Origin: DATAXS01 sp036266715
GTDB taxonomy: Bacteria; Patescibacteriota; Minisyncoccia; UBA6257; 2-01-FULL-56-20
Direction: 5' to 3'
Assembly: GCA_036266715.1 (NCBI GenBank)
Contig: DATAXS010000006.1
Span: 1-64,000 of the forward strand
Length of the DNA stretch: 64,000 nt
The position numbers were made by a program, and so were the translations under genes. This document shows, piece after piece, positions 6,757 to 14,902 of this stretch (the stretch's first letter is position 1; every line of letters starts with the position of its first letter). Under the pieces are notes generated by a model, which saw only the letters and a list, made by a program, of their open reading frames with translations, was not told the origin of the DNA and did no database searches.

Positions 6757-8685
6757 ATGCCTGTTGTTAAACGCTCCGACGAAAATCCCATACTTTTGCC
6801 CGACCCGCGGTCCCCGTGGGAGGCCATTGCGGCGCACAATCCGTGCGTCACGGAATCAAAAGGCATGTTCCACATGCTCTACCGGGCCGTTTCCGTAAAA
6901 CAGAAAGTTGAAAATGCGGAATTGGAAATTTCTTCCGTGGGATATGCCGTGAGCCGCGACGGCGTGAATTTTAAAGGACGACGGCAACTCTTTGGCCCCG
7001 AGCACGATTGGGAACGGTACGGCTGCGAAGACCCGCGCGTCACCGAATTTGAAGGGCGATTCTTTATTTTTTATACCGCCGTACGCGAATTTTCCGCAGA
7101 CGGCATTAAAGTTGCGGTCGCCATTACGCGCGATTTCAAAACGATAGATGAAAAGCACCTCGTGACTCCCTTCAACGCAAAGGCGATGACGCTTTTCCCG
7201 GAGCGCGTGAACGGGAAGATAGTCGTGGCGCTTACCGCAAACACCGACCGGCCGCCGGCAAAAATATGTCTTGCCTTTTTGGACCGCGTTGAGGATCTTT
7301 GGTCGGAGGATTACTGGAACAAGTGGTATGCTGATTGGCGCTCGCACGCGCTCGCAATCGTGCAGAACGACGAGAAGGACCAGGTGGAGGTCGGTTCGAA
7401 GCCGCTCAAAACAAAGGAGGGGTGGCTCATATTTTACTCTTATATATACAATTATTTTTCACCGCCCGCGATATTCGGCGTGCAGGCGGCACTGCTTGAT
7501 CTCCGCGATCCGCAACGGATAGTGGGCGAAGTAAGGCGTCCGTTCCTTGTGCCCGAAGAAGAATACGAATATTACGGCCGCGTGCCGCACATTGTGTTTC
7601 CCTCGGGCGCCTTGATACGAAAAAAACTTGTCTATTTGTATTATGGCGCGACGGACACGGTTTCGTGTGTTGCCATGATGTCGTTGGAAGAACTTTTGGA
7701 GCAGCTCGTTTTTACGCGGGAGCGCTTGCTCGTCCGGTTTGAGGGGAACCCGATCATTTCGCCCGTTCCGGAACACGCGTGGGAATCGCAGGCAACCTTC
7801 AATCCGGCGGCGATCTACGAAGGCGGCAAGGTGCATATTCTCTACCGCGCGATGGGTGCGGACAATACGTCTGTCGTTGGGTATGCAAGTTCGCACGATG
7901 GCGTGCATATTGATGAGCGCTTGCCAGAGCCCGTGTATGTGCCGCGGGAGGACTTTGAAATGAAGAAAGTTCCCGGCGGCAATTCCGGGTGTGAGGACCC
8001 ACGCGTCACGCGCATCGGGGAAACGATCTATATGCTGTATACGGCCTTCTCGGGAAGTGCCGCGCCGCGCGTGGCGCTTACCTCCATTCCCGCACCCGAC
8101 TTCGCGGCGCGGCGCTGGAACTGGTCCAAACCGGTGCTCATCTCGCCGCCCGGCATGGACGACAAAGACGCGGCGCTTTTCCCACGCAAGGTCAAGGGCA
8201 AATACGTCTTCTTGCACCGGCTTGGCTCGGACATTTGGATAGATTTTCTGGATGACCTGAACTTTGACGGGAAAACAAAGTTTCTCGGAGGCAAGATCCT
8301 CATGCGGCCGCGGGACACGGCGTGGGATTCGCGCCGCATCGGCGGCACCTCACCGCCCATCGAGACGGAATACGGCTGGCTCATGTTTTACCACGGTATT
8401 TCCAAGCGCACCGGCCACTACAACGTGCGTGTAGCGCTCCTGGACCGCGACGATCCGAGTCTCATCCTTTATCGCACGCATGATCCGCTCCTTGAACCGG
8501 AAACGCCCTACGAAAAAAACGGCATTGTCTCCAATGTCGTCTTTCCGTGCGGCGCAGTGCTCATTAAAGATACCTTATACGTCTATTATGGCGGTGCGGA
8601 CAAGTTCGTGGCGGTCGCGACGCTTGACATGGAGGTCATTGCCCGCGGTCTTGCGCGAGAGGCAGGATTTTACGGAGAAAAATAG
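6757..8685 (+). CDS. Tandem double GH130-type propeller protein
   Basis: 642 residues forming two complete GH130-like domains. Domain 1 (about 1-318) has DENPILLP, a YGCEDPRVTEF motif and ends YYGATD. Domain 2 (about 322-640) has FEGNPIISP, ATFNPAAIY, SGCEDPRVT and ends YYGGAD, and is closer in sequence to the 5529 protein than domain 1 is. Both keep the EDPR motif, so both could be active. GH130 proteins normally carry one propeller of about 320-390 residues; this fusion is unusual. No signal peptide. The start has AATATATT directly before ATG and no Shine-Dalgarno. Likely acts with the preceding gene on beta-mannosides or related oligosaccharides. Confidence 0.85.
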   Translation: MPVVKRSDENPILLPDPRSPWEAIAAHNPCVTESKGMFHMLYRAVSVKQKVENAELEISSVGYAVSRDGVNFKGRRQLFGPEHDWERYGCEDPRVTEFEGRFFIFYTAVREFSADGIKVAVAITRDFKTIDEKHLVTPFNAKAMTLFPERVNGKIVVALTANTDRPPAKICLAFLDRVEDLWSEDYWNKWYADWRSHALAIVQNDEKDQVEVGSKPLKTKEGWLIFYSYIYNYFSPPAIFGVQAALLDLRDPQRIVGEVRRPFLVPEEEYEYYGRVPHIVFPSGALIRKKLVYLYYGATDTVSCVAMMSLEELLEQLVFTRERLLVRFEGNPIISPVPEHAWESQATFNPAAIYEGGKVHILYRAMGADNTSVVGYASSHDGVHIDERLPEPVYVPREDFEMKKVPGGNSGCEDPRVTRIGETIYMLYTAFSGSAAPRVALTSIPAPDFAARRWNWSKPVLISPPGMDDKDAALFPRKVKGKYVFLHRLGSDIWIDFLDDLNFDGKTKFLGGKILMRPRDTAWDSRRIGGTSPPIETEYGWLMFYHGISKRTGHYNVRVALLDRDDPSLILYRTHDPLLEPETPYEKNGIVSNVVFPCGAVLIKDTLYVYYGGADKFVAVATLDMEVIARGLAREAGFYGEK

Positions 8686-8766
8686 CACAAAGCAGGCAAG
8701 GCAGTACTTTGAGGCAGAGTACGGAGCCACACTGCCTCAAAGTACTGCCTTGCCTGCTTTGTGCTA
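8683..8766. repeat. Perfect 35-bp inverted repeat between convergent genes
   Basis: Left arm 8683-8717 and right arm 8732-8766 are exact reverse complements over 35 bp, separated by 14 nt. The left arm contains the TAG stop of the upstream gene (8683-8685) and the right arm ends next to the stop of the downstream minus-strand gene (8767-8769). There is no T tract after either arm, and the stem is far longer than the 10-13 bp of the other terminators here. Confidence 0.95.
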
Positions 8767-9270
8767 CTATCTCTCTGAAATCTGCGAGTCGGCGAGCACG
8801 ACCACAGCCACATTTTTGTGTGCGCCAAAATCAAGTGCGGCAGTCACCGAGGGCATCCAGATGTCTACGGTGTTGTGCACCTTGGTGCTCGTGCGGTCTT
8901 CCACGGTAAATATTCTGTCGCCAAAAAGCGAAGGCAATTCGATTTTGGTGCCGAAGGGGAGGCCGTTCACGGCCACAATACCGTTGTGCACATAGGTGCC
9001 GTTTGCGGTGATAAAGGGGGTGCTGTCGGTCTCATCCGGAACGCTCGCGTAGGCCGTGATCCTCATAGTGAGGGTCTCGAGCGGTGAGGGGATGGCGAGT
9101 GTACTTGTGGTTATGGCCATATCGGGGGTGGGGGTGGGCGCAAAGGTGGCCGTGGCAATACCCGCCATGTCCGCATCGGGCGCCACGATAAAGCCTGCCT
9201 GGGTGATTATGGGGGCAACATAGACCACGAAAGAGACAACTGCCGCTATGACGACAAGGGCTTTTTTCAT
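8767..9270 (-). CDS. Secreted 3D-domain protein
   Basis: 167 residues. An N-terminal membrane anchor or signal (MKKALVVIAAVVSFVVYVAP) is followed by a Thr/Pro linker and a C-terminal 3D domain (about 70-160): MRITAYAS, the GIVAVNGLPFGTKIELP strand and VEDRTSTKVHNTVDIWMPS, which carries the Asp residues that name the domain. 3D domains are the double-psi barrels of MltA, RpfB and YabE/YocH-type wall proteins and cleave or bind peptidoglycan. The usual first Asp position reads Asn (VAVN). It is transcribed from a spaced promoter through a structured leader. There is no clear Shine-Dalgarno. Confidence 0.85.
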   Translation of the reverse strand: MKKALVVIAAVVSFVVYVAPIITQAGFIVAPDADMAGIATATFAPTPTPDMAITTSTLAIPSPLETLTMRITAYASVPDETDSTPFITANGTYVHNGIVAVNGLPFGTKIELPSLFGDRIFTVEDRTSTKVHNTVDIWMPSVTAALDFGAHKNVAVVVLADSQISER

Positions 9271-9324
9271 ATGGTTCTTAGGGTTTCTTGGGGGTTATTT
9301 CGAAATAGGGCCGAATACCAGATT

Positions 9325-9380
9325 TCCCAACAAAAACGCCCCTTTCGGGGCATATCATGACTACGATTTTGTTGTAGGGA
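9325..9380 (-). promoter_or_regulatory. Structured 5' leader of the 3D gene with terminator-like hairpin
   Basis: Inside the predicted leader, inner hairpin GCCCC-GAAA-GGGGC (9351-9338) is followed by TTTTTG, the form of an intrinsic terminator. The leader's first bases (CAACAAAA side, 9374-9367) can pair with the same T-run (9335-9328), making an outer stem of about 8 bp that would sequester it. This is the arrangement of an attenuator or a 5' stabilising stem. It could also simply terminate minus-strand transcripts arriving from 9553. Confidence 0.5.
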
Positions 9381-9381
9381 T

Positions 9382-9410
9382 AGTTTAGCGCAGGCGGGTC
9401 CAAAAGTCAA
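9382..9410 (-). promoter_or_regulatory. Promoter of the 3D-domain gene
   Basis: Minus strand: TTGACT (9410-9405), 17-nt spacer, TAAACT (9387-9382). Start point near 9375, about 105 nt before ATG 9270. Confidence 0.7.
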
Positions 9411-9480
9411 TAATTGCCAAAATGCCCATTTTCTCGTCTAAAATGCCCCCAAATCCGCTTAAGGCCGTTGATTTTTGGAT

Positions 9481-9516
9481 AAAAAAGGCCGCCTCTGCAA
9501 AATGCGCAAGGCGGCC
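9481..9516 (-). terminator. Intrinsic terminator of the PLP-enzyme gene
   Basis: Minus strand: GGCCGCCT pairs with AGGCGGCC across a 14-nt loop, followed by six T residues. It lies about 37 nt past the stop at 9553. Confidence 0.85.
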
Positions 9517-9552
9517 CAGCCGGGCTGAGTACCCGGGAAGGGGTGATAGAAA

Positions 9553-10575
9553 TCAAGCCGCGAGACCGAGAAGATGGTTCATTTCTTTTGCATATGGCAA
9601 TGGGCCGTCTATAAAAACCGAGACGACGGTCGTCCTGCCGTTCGGACCCACAATTTCGCTCGAGCGACCCGATTTATACATTTGTGCAATGTGGTTGTTT
9701 GTCCCTTGGATGACGAGTCCTGAGGTCCACCCTGCCGGAACGAGGTCGAGATAGAGTCTGCGGCTCATGATTGCCGCTTCTCTCTTACTGACTCCGGTTA
9801 TGATGCGCTCAGAAGGGATTTCTTTCGTGTAATTGAATCCCGTTTCTCCAAGTCCCAAAATCGTTCTGCTTCCCGGGACTTTTTCTTCTTCTTTGTCTGA
9901 GGCGATACCCAGAACCTGCACATCTGGCAGGACTTCTCTGAAGTATATGCTCGCGGCGACGGCCGTGGACGTGGTACCGAGCGCCACAGAAAAGAGGAAT
10001 CGAAAAGGAATACCGAGGCGATTCACTTCCCGTTCGATATGCGGCAGGGTAAATTCCCATTGCGCTTCGAGGCCGCCACGGTGAAGATATTGATTCACCT
10101 CAAAGTGCCCTTCTTGGTCCGCCATGAGATGCGCATACTCAATGGGAGACTTGCCGGTCGGAGCGTAAAGAATCTTTGCTCCGGCGAGCGTGAGCTGTTC
10201 TTGTTTGCCCTGCGGGGTTGAGGCGTCGATCACGGCGATAAAACCACCACTCTTTGTTCTCGGATCGACATCGGCCTCGAAGATTCCCTGCAGGAGACCA
10301 AAGCCCACACCCGCGTTGCCTGAAGTAGCTCCGATCCACTTTCTACCCTTGAGGTTTTCGGCCTCAAGGAAGCAGATTCCTGCGGCCGGGATCGTTTTGC
10401 CGTTAAAGGACGAAAGTCCTGAAAGCGCCAAAGCGAAGTGGTCAACATTTTTTGCAATGGCCGGATCCATTCCTGCCTTCGCCGATTCCGGTAGGCGGAT
10501 GATTGGAGGGAGGCCATGCTTGAGCATGTCGTAAAGCCTTCTTTGCCTTTCCGGAAGCTTATTGCGTATGATCAT
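9553..10575 (-). CDS. PLP-dependent fold-type II enzyme, cysteine synthase-like
   Basis: 340 residues resembling the cysteine synthase/cystathionine beta-synthase group. The substrate-binding loop reads ATSGNAGVGFG (family TSGNTG) and the phosphate loop is ALGTTSTAVA (family GTGGT). The Schiff-base Lys, usually in SVKDR, best matches SSFNGKTIPAA at about residue 60, so the lysine context is divergent. No regulatory CBS domains. It is soluble and stands alone, with AGGA 7 nt before ATG, a good promoter and a terminator. The exact reaction (O-acetylserine sulfhydrylase, dehydratase or other) cannot be named. Confidence 0.7.
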   Translation of the reverse strand: MIIRNKLPERQRRLYDMLKHGLPPIIRLPESAKAGMDPAIAKNVDHFALALSGLSSFNGKTIPAAGICFLEAENLKGRKWIGATSGNAGVGFGLLQGIFEADVDPRTKSGGFIAVIDASTPQGKQEQLTLAGAKILYAPTGKSPIEYAHLMADQEGHFEVNQYLHRGGLEAQWEFTLPHIEREVNRLGIPFRFLFSVALGTTSTAVAASIYFREVLPDVQVLGIASDKEEEKVPGSRTILGLGETGFNYTKEIPSERIITGVSKREAAIMSRRLYLDLVPAGWTSGLVIQGTNNHIAQMYKSGRSSEIVGPNGRTTVVSVFIDGPLPYAKEMNHLLGLAA

Positions 10576-10620
10576 TTCGTTTCCTATCCGATATCCAAGT
10601 TTGAACTCCTTGCTGTGGGC

Positions 10621-10649
10621 ATTCTATTAATAATACACCGATTCGTCAA
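10621..10649 (-). promoter_or_regulatory. Promoter of the PLP-enzyme gene
   Basis: Minus strand: TTGACG (10649-10644), 17-nt spacer, TAGAAT (10626-10621). Leader about 40 nt. Confidence 0.7.
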
Positions 10650-10711
10650 GGGAAAAGAGTATGATTTGTAACCCTATAAAAAACTCTAACAATCATTTAT
10701 CATTAATCCCA

Positions 10712-11479
10712 ATGGCAGACCAAAAAAGCGAAGTTCCACAGCCCGGCATCCAGCCCGGAAGGCCAATCGTGGTGGAGGGCGTTGAATACATGCGCTACCC
10801 CATTCGCGTGCCGCGATTGATAGAGTTCGGGGAAAGCGCGGAGAAGGTGGTGAACGAATTCGTGAAGCCGCACTTTCGGCCGGGTGATTGGATGGCGATA
10901 TCGGAAAAGATAGTTTCCATTTCGCTGAATCTCGTCCAACATATTTCCACTATTAAGGTGACGTGGTTCGCGCGCTTTATTACGAAGGGTATCAGAAAGC
11001 ATAAGACGATGACGGCGTGGTCGCGGCCGGAAAAGGTCCAGCTCGCGATAGACATTGCCGGTTGGTGGCGCATCGCGCCCGCCGCCGCGCTCGGCGCCGT
11101 GGGCAAGCTCGTTGGCCTGCGCGGCGTGTTTTGGGTGATTGCCGGACACCGCGTGTCGGAGATAGACGGCATGATCCCGGAAGACATGTATCCCTATACC
11201 GAATGGGCCGTGCTCCCGCCGCCGCATCCGCAAAAGGACTGCGAGGACATTGAGAAAAAAACCGGCATTCCCGCGGTCACGGCCGATGCAAATTTCATTA
11301 ACGTGAAGATTTTGGGCGTGAGCAAGGGCGCAGGGCTCAGCAAAAAGCTCGCGCGGCTCGTACTCCTGGACAATCCGCTGGGGCAGGGGAATAAGATGAC
11401 GCCGTTCGTGCTCGTGCGGAAGATCGGCCCTGCGCCCGCGGGCACGCCCGACACTGTGGTAAACAGAACTAAATTTTAA
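10712..11479 (+). CDS. CofE-like F420-0:L-glutamate ligase family protein
   Basis: 255 residues from ATG 10712, which follows TATCAT (10698-10703) by 8 nt; an in-frame upstream ATG at 10661 would add 17 poorly structured residues. It matches the CofE-like ligase fold: a Gly/Ser-rich GDWMAISEKIVSIS segment near residue 70 (family GDVLVVTEKIVS), an internal DGMIPEDMYP acidic motif, and a C-terminal domain with VTADANFINVKILGVSKG. No other F420 gene is in this window, so the substrate may differ; CPR members of the family are of unknown role. The methyltransferase gene follows after 2 nt. Confidence 0.75.
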   Translation: MADQKSEVPQPGIQPGRPIVVEGVEYMRYPIRVPRLIEFGESAEKVVNEFVKPHFRPGDWMAISEKIVSISLNLVQHISTIKVTWFARFITKGIRKHKTMTAWSRPEKVQLAIDIAGWWRIAPAAALGAVGKLVGLRGVFWVIAGHRVSEIDGMIPEDMYPYTEWAVLPPPHPQKDCEDIEKKTGIPAVTADANFINVKILGVSKGAGLSKKLARLVLLDNPLGQGNKMTPFVLVRKIGPAPAGTPDTVVNRTKF

Positions 11480-11481
11480 TA

Positions 11482-12303
11482 ATGTCGCTCCGGAGCAAAA
11501 TAAAAAATCGGCTGCCGTGGTGGGCCCACTATCTTTACCGGAAAATATATTATTTGCCGCAGGACCTCCCGGCCGCGCTCGGCTTTATTTTCCACCAAAC
11601 AAAGTCGCCGACCGCGATGGGCGCGCGTGCATCGCTTGTCCGCAAGTTCTATAAAATCTCATATTATGTTGACTGTCCGCATACGGAGCATGAGCTGATC
11701 AAGATCGCGCGGCGCATTTTGGATCTGGGCACGCCCGGTGTGGGCAGTGCAGCGGGGACTGGTGGTGGTGTGCCGGGCGTGATCGTGGAAGCAGGTGCCT
11801 TCCACGGCGGGAGTACGGCCAAGCTCTCGCTCGTGGCCAAGCTCGCGGGACGTGAGTTCCACGTCTTCGATTCTTTTGAAGGGATGCCGGAAAACGGGGA
11901 AGCCGGCGGCAAGAGCATCTACGGCCGCGAGCACCATTTCCCGAAGGGGAGCCATGCGGTAGGGCTTGAGGAGGTAAAAGGCAATGTGGAAAAATATGGC
12001 GCCCCGGACCACGTGCATTTTCACAAAGGGTTTTTTAGCGCCACCATGCCGGCGTTCAAAGAGCCCGTGGCAGCTTCGTGCATCAACGTGGACCTTATGG
12101 AATCTACGCGTGACTGCCTCAAATGCCTCTATCCGCTTACTGCACGCGGTGGCGTCATCTTTTCTCAGGACGCGCACTTCCCCTGGATAATAGCGCTTTT
12201 GAGCGACGACGCTTTCTGGCAGAAGGAAATTGGCGTGGAAAAGCCAAAAATGGAGGACCTTGGCAGGTCAAAACTGGTAGCTATCTCCATGCCCGCTTCA
12301 TGA
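11482..12303 (+). CDS. TylF-type class I SAM methyltransferase
   Basis: 273 residues. The SAM-binding Rossmann core begins at about residue 95 with VIVEAGAFHGGSTAKL (motif I) and continues with FHVFDSFEGMPE, the family signature of TylF/macrocin O-methyltransferases, and INVDLMESTRDCLKCLYPLTARGG, where the metal-binding DxxxS/T-type acidic residues sit. These enzymes methylate sugar or small-molecule hydroxyls. The N-terminal 90 residues are basic and probably membrane-proximal. Two nt separate it from the CofE-like gene, so they form an operon. Substrate unknown; surface glycan is a reasonable guess. Confidence 0.8.
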   Translation: MSLRSKIKNRLPWWAHYLYRKIYYLPQDLPAALGFIFHQTKSPTAMGARASLVRKFYKISYYVDCPHTEHELIKIARRILDLGTPGVGSAAGTGGGVPGVIVEAGAFHGGSTAKLSLVAKLAGREFHVFDSFEGMPENGEAGGKSIYGREHHFPKGSHAVGLEEVKGNVEKYGAPDHVHFHKGFFSATMPAFKEPVAASCINVDLMESTRDCLKCLYPLTARGGVIFSQDAHFPWIIALLSDDAFWQKEIGVEKPKMEDLGRSKLVAISMPAS

Positions 12304-12400
12304 AAACTTCACGAAAAAAGAGCTATCTAGATATGGAGTAAGCGCGCAAACGCGATTGGCGAAAAAGACGCTCGCGTGGCACGTAAGCACCCAAAAGGAC

Positions 12401-14461
12401 ATGAAAAAACTCAAACAAATAAGCCTTTTCCTTCTTGTGCTTGCGGCGTATATCATTTCCGGCAAACTAGGGCTCCAACTTGCGTCCATTCAGGCAAATG
12501 CCACGCCCATTTGGGCGCCCGCCGGTATTGCAACGGCGGCGCTCCTCATTCTGGGCTACCGTTTTTGGCCGGCAATATTTCTTGGTGCTTTTATTACGAA
12601 TATTACGACGGGAGGAACGCCCGTGGCTGCAACGCTTGCAATCGCCATCGGCAACACGCTGGAAGCGCTCCTTGCCGCCTACCTCGTGAACCGTTTTGCG
12701 AACGGCGTGCGTGCGCTCGATAAGACGGACAACGTGTTCCGCTTTGCGTTCCTCGCGGGCGGCGTGAGTCCCATGGTAAGCGCGACGATCGGGGTTACGA
12801 GCCTCTTCCTTGCGGGATCCCTGCATGCGGCGGACTTTACTTCCGTTTGGAGCACGTGGTGGCTGGGCGACGTGGGAGGCATGCTCATCATTGCGCCGTT
12901 CCTGCTCGCGTGGTTCACCGACCATGCGATCGAGTGGAGCACAAGAAAGATCCTTGAGGTCGTGGCGCTCGCCGCGCTGCTTTTTGCGTTTGCCCTTTTT
13001 GCGTTCAAAGGCACCCCGGGATTCATTTTTGTGTTCTACCTTTTTATTCCGGTTTTCGTATGGGTCGCGTTCCGGTTCAGCCAGCGGGAGACGGCGACCG
13101 TGCTCTTCGCCATGACCGAGATCACGCTTTATGAAACACTGCACGGCGAGGGGCCGTTCATCAATGCCGCGACGACGCTGAATGCGGCCCTGCTTCTTTT
13201 CCAGGCGGCGATGGTCACGATCGCTATCACCATGTTTGCGCTTTCCGCAGCGTCCGCCGAGGAACGGAAGCATGCGGTGGCGACCATACGGGCGAACGAA
13301 CGGATGGAACAGGAAAAGGCGGTTGACGCGGCCATTATTGCGAGCGTGGGTGACGGGCTTATTGTGACCGACCAAGAAGGCAATATTGCGCTTGTAAATC
13401 CTCAAGCGGAAAAGTTTCTCGGCTGGCGGGCGGAGGAGATTGTCGGGAAAAAATATTATGACGTGATCCAGGTGCAAAACGAGGATGGCGTGACCGTGGC
13501 GCTCTCCGAACGGCCGCTCGTGAAGACCGTCGCCGAACGGAAAAGGATTGCGAGTGGGCCGATGTTTGCCACGCGCTACTACGTGCGCAAGGACGGGGGC
13601 CGTTTCCCGGTTTCCTTCACCAAAACGCCCGTAATGCTCGGCGGCGAGGTCATCGGGACCATAGAAATTTTCCGCGACGCCACAAAGGGCGTGGAGATCG
13701 ACCGCACAAAATCGGAGTTCGTATCGCTCGCGGCGCACCAGCTCCGCACGCCGCTTTCCATCATTGCCATGCACGCGGAGCTCCTCAAGAAGCAGGGCCA
13801 GCTTTTCGGCAACCACGACGAGGAGATGTGTGTGGATTATGCGACGGAGATCCACGATGTTGCGATGCGCATGGCGGACCTCATCAACGACCTTCTGAAC
13901 GTTTCCCGCATCGATACGCAGACGCTTGTCGTGACGCCGGGATCGGTCAATGTGCGGAGGCTTGTGGACGGTATCCTCCGGGAAATGGCGTTCAAGTTTT
14001 CCAGCCGGAATATTACCGTGCGCACGAACTATCCGGATCCCGCCCCGGAACTCGTGACGGACCCACACCTTCTTGAGATCATAGTAGAGAATCTTTTGGG
14101 GAATGCGGTGAAATATACGCCTGAAGGGGGAAGGGTTTCCATTGTGGTGAGAGAAGAGGAGCTGGACATTGTGGTTACGATCACGGACACCGGCCACGGC
14201 ATCCCGCATGCCCAGCACGGAGAAGTGTTCAAGAAATTTTTCCGTGCGGACAATGCGCGGCGGATGGCGAGCGAAGGCACCGGACTCGGCCTTTACATCG
14301 TGAAGTCGGTCGTGGAACGCCTGGGCGGTAGTATTTCCTTTGAGTCGCGCGAAGGCGAGGGGACGAGCTTTGTGGTGCATATTCCAAAGACGAGCGCGGA
14401 GGGACTGGGTATTCCGGAAGAAGACGATATTTCCACGCTCGCCGTGTCCTCTTCTTTATAA
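12401..14461 (+). CDS. Membrane sensor histidine kinase, MASE1-PAS-HisKA-HATPase
   Basis: 686 residues from ATG 12401; a TTG at 12356 in frame would add 15 residues before the first helix. Residues 1-285 form a MASE1-type sensor with about eight helices (PIWAPAGIATAALLILGYR is the family signature). A PAS domain follows (about 305-430), then HisKA with the phospho-acceptor His in FVSLAAHQLRTPLSI (about 445) and a HATPase domain with ENLLGNAVKYTPEGG (N box), DTGHGIP (G1) and GTGLGLYIV (G2). The receiver gene follows after 20 nt, so the two should form a two-component pair. The signal is unknown. Confidence 0.93.
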   Translation: MKKLKQISLFLLVLAAYIISGKLGLQLASIQANATPIWAPAGIATAALLILGYRFWPAIFLGAFITNITTGGTPVAATLAIAIGNTLEALLAAYLVNRFANGVRALDKTDNVFRFAFLAGGVSPMVSATIGVTSLFLAGSLHAADFTSVWSTWWLGDVGGMLIIAPFLLAWFTDHAIEWSTRKILEVVALAALLFAFALFAFKGTPGFIFVFYLFIPVFVWVAFRFSQRETATVLFAMTEITLYETLHGEGPFINAATTLNAALLLFQAAMVTIAITMFALSAASAEERKHAVATIRANERMEQEKAVDAAIIASVGDGLIVTDQEGNIALVNPQAEKFLGWRAEEIVGKKYYDVIQVQNEDGVTVALSERPLVKTVAERKRIASGPMFATRYYVRKDGGRFPVSFTKTPVMLGGEVIGTIEIFRDATKGVEIDRTKSEFVSLAAHQLRTPLSIIAMHAELLKKQGQLFGNHDEEMCVDYATEIHDVAMRMADLINDLLNVSRIDTQTLVVTPGSVNVRRLVDGILREMAFKFSSRNITVRTNYPDPAPELVTDPHLLEIIVENLLGNAVKYTPEGGRVSIVVREEELDIVVTITDTGHGIPHAQHGEVFKKFFRADNARRMASEGTGLGLYIVKSVVERLGGSISFESREGEGTSFVVHIPKTSAEGLGIPEEDDISTLAVSSSL

Positions 14462-14462
14462 T
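14457..14462 (+). promoter_or_regulatory. Candidate internal -10 box before the receiver gene
   Basis: TATAAT overlaps the last codons and stop of the kinase gene, 19 nt before the receiver ATG. No convincing -35 at 16-18 nt, so it is a weak secondary promoter at most. Confidence 0.35.
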
Positions 14463-14481
14463 GTAAATCACCTTCACGTCC

Positions 14482-14883
14482 ATGCGTAAACCAAGGATTT
14501 TGATTGTGGAAGATGAACCGGCGATACTCCGCCTTCTTGCCAAAGTGTTTAGCGAGGAAGGGTTTGAGGTGTCCGCTGCGGAAGACGGGGAAAAAGGGCT
14601 CGCCGCGGGCCTCTTTGGCCAGCCCGACATTGTGCTCTTTGATATTGTGATGCCTAACATGGATGGCATTACCATGCTCACCCGCATGCGGCGGGACGGC
14701 GGCAAATGGGGAAAGGGCGTGAAGGCGATCGTCTACAGCAACTTAAGCTATAACGAAACGCGCGACGAAGCGCGCGAAGCGGGCGTGGCGGATTTTCTCG
14801 TGAAGGTGAACGTGCGCGTGGATGAGGTCATCCGGCGGGTGCGCGAGGAGCTTGCCGCGTCCATGAGCGGAGAACTCAACTGA
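14482..14883 (+). CDS. Single-domain response regulator (receiver only)
   Basis: 133 residues, one CheY-like domain: acidic pair in LIVEDEP (9-15), phospho-acceptor Asp in DIVLFDIVMPNMDG (about 55), Ser/Thr switch region IVYSNLS (about 87) and the conserved Lys in DFLVKVN (about 108). No output domain, so it acts by protein contact or as a phosphate sink. Partner kinase is immediately upstream. Confidence 0.92.
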   Translation: MRKPRILIVEDEPAILRLLAKVFSEEGFEVSAAEDGEKGLAAGLFGQPDIVLFDIVMPNMDGITMLTRMRRDGGKWGKGVKAIVYSNLSYNETRDEAREAGVADFLVKVNVRVDEVIRRVREELAASMSGELN

Positions 14884-14902
14884 GCCGCGCGCCCAGCCGC
14901 GC

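Noticed and set aside
8683..8766. Plain intrinsic terminator
   Set aside because: No T tract on either side and a stem of 35 perfect pairs; kept as an inverted repeat of unknown role, though it may still stop transcription.
12467..14380. A 637-codon open frame on the minus strand
   Set aside because: Lies fully antisense to the histidine kinase, is rich in Arg/His, has no family motif or ribosome site, and mirrors the codon bias of the real gene.
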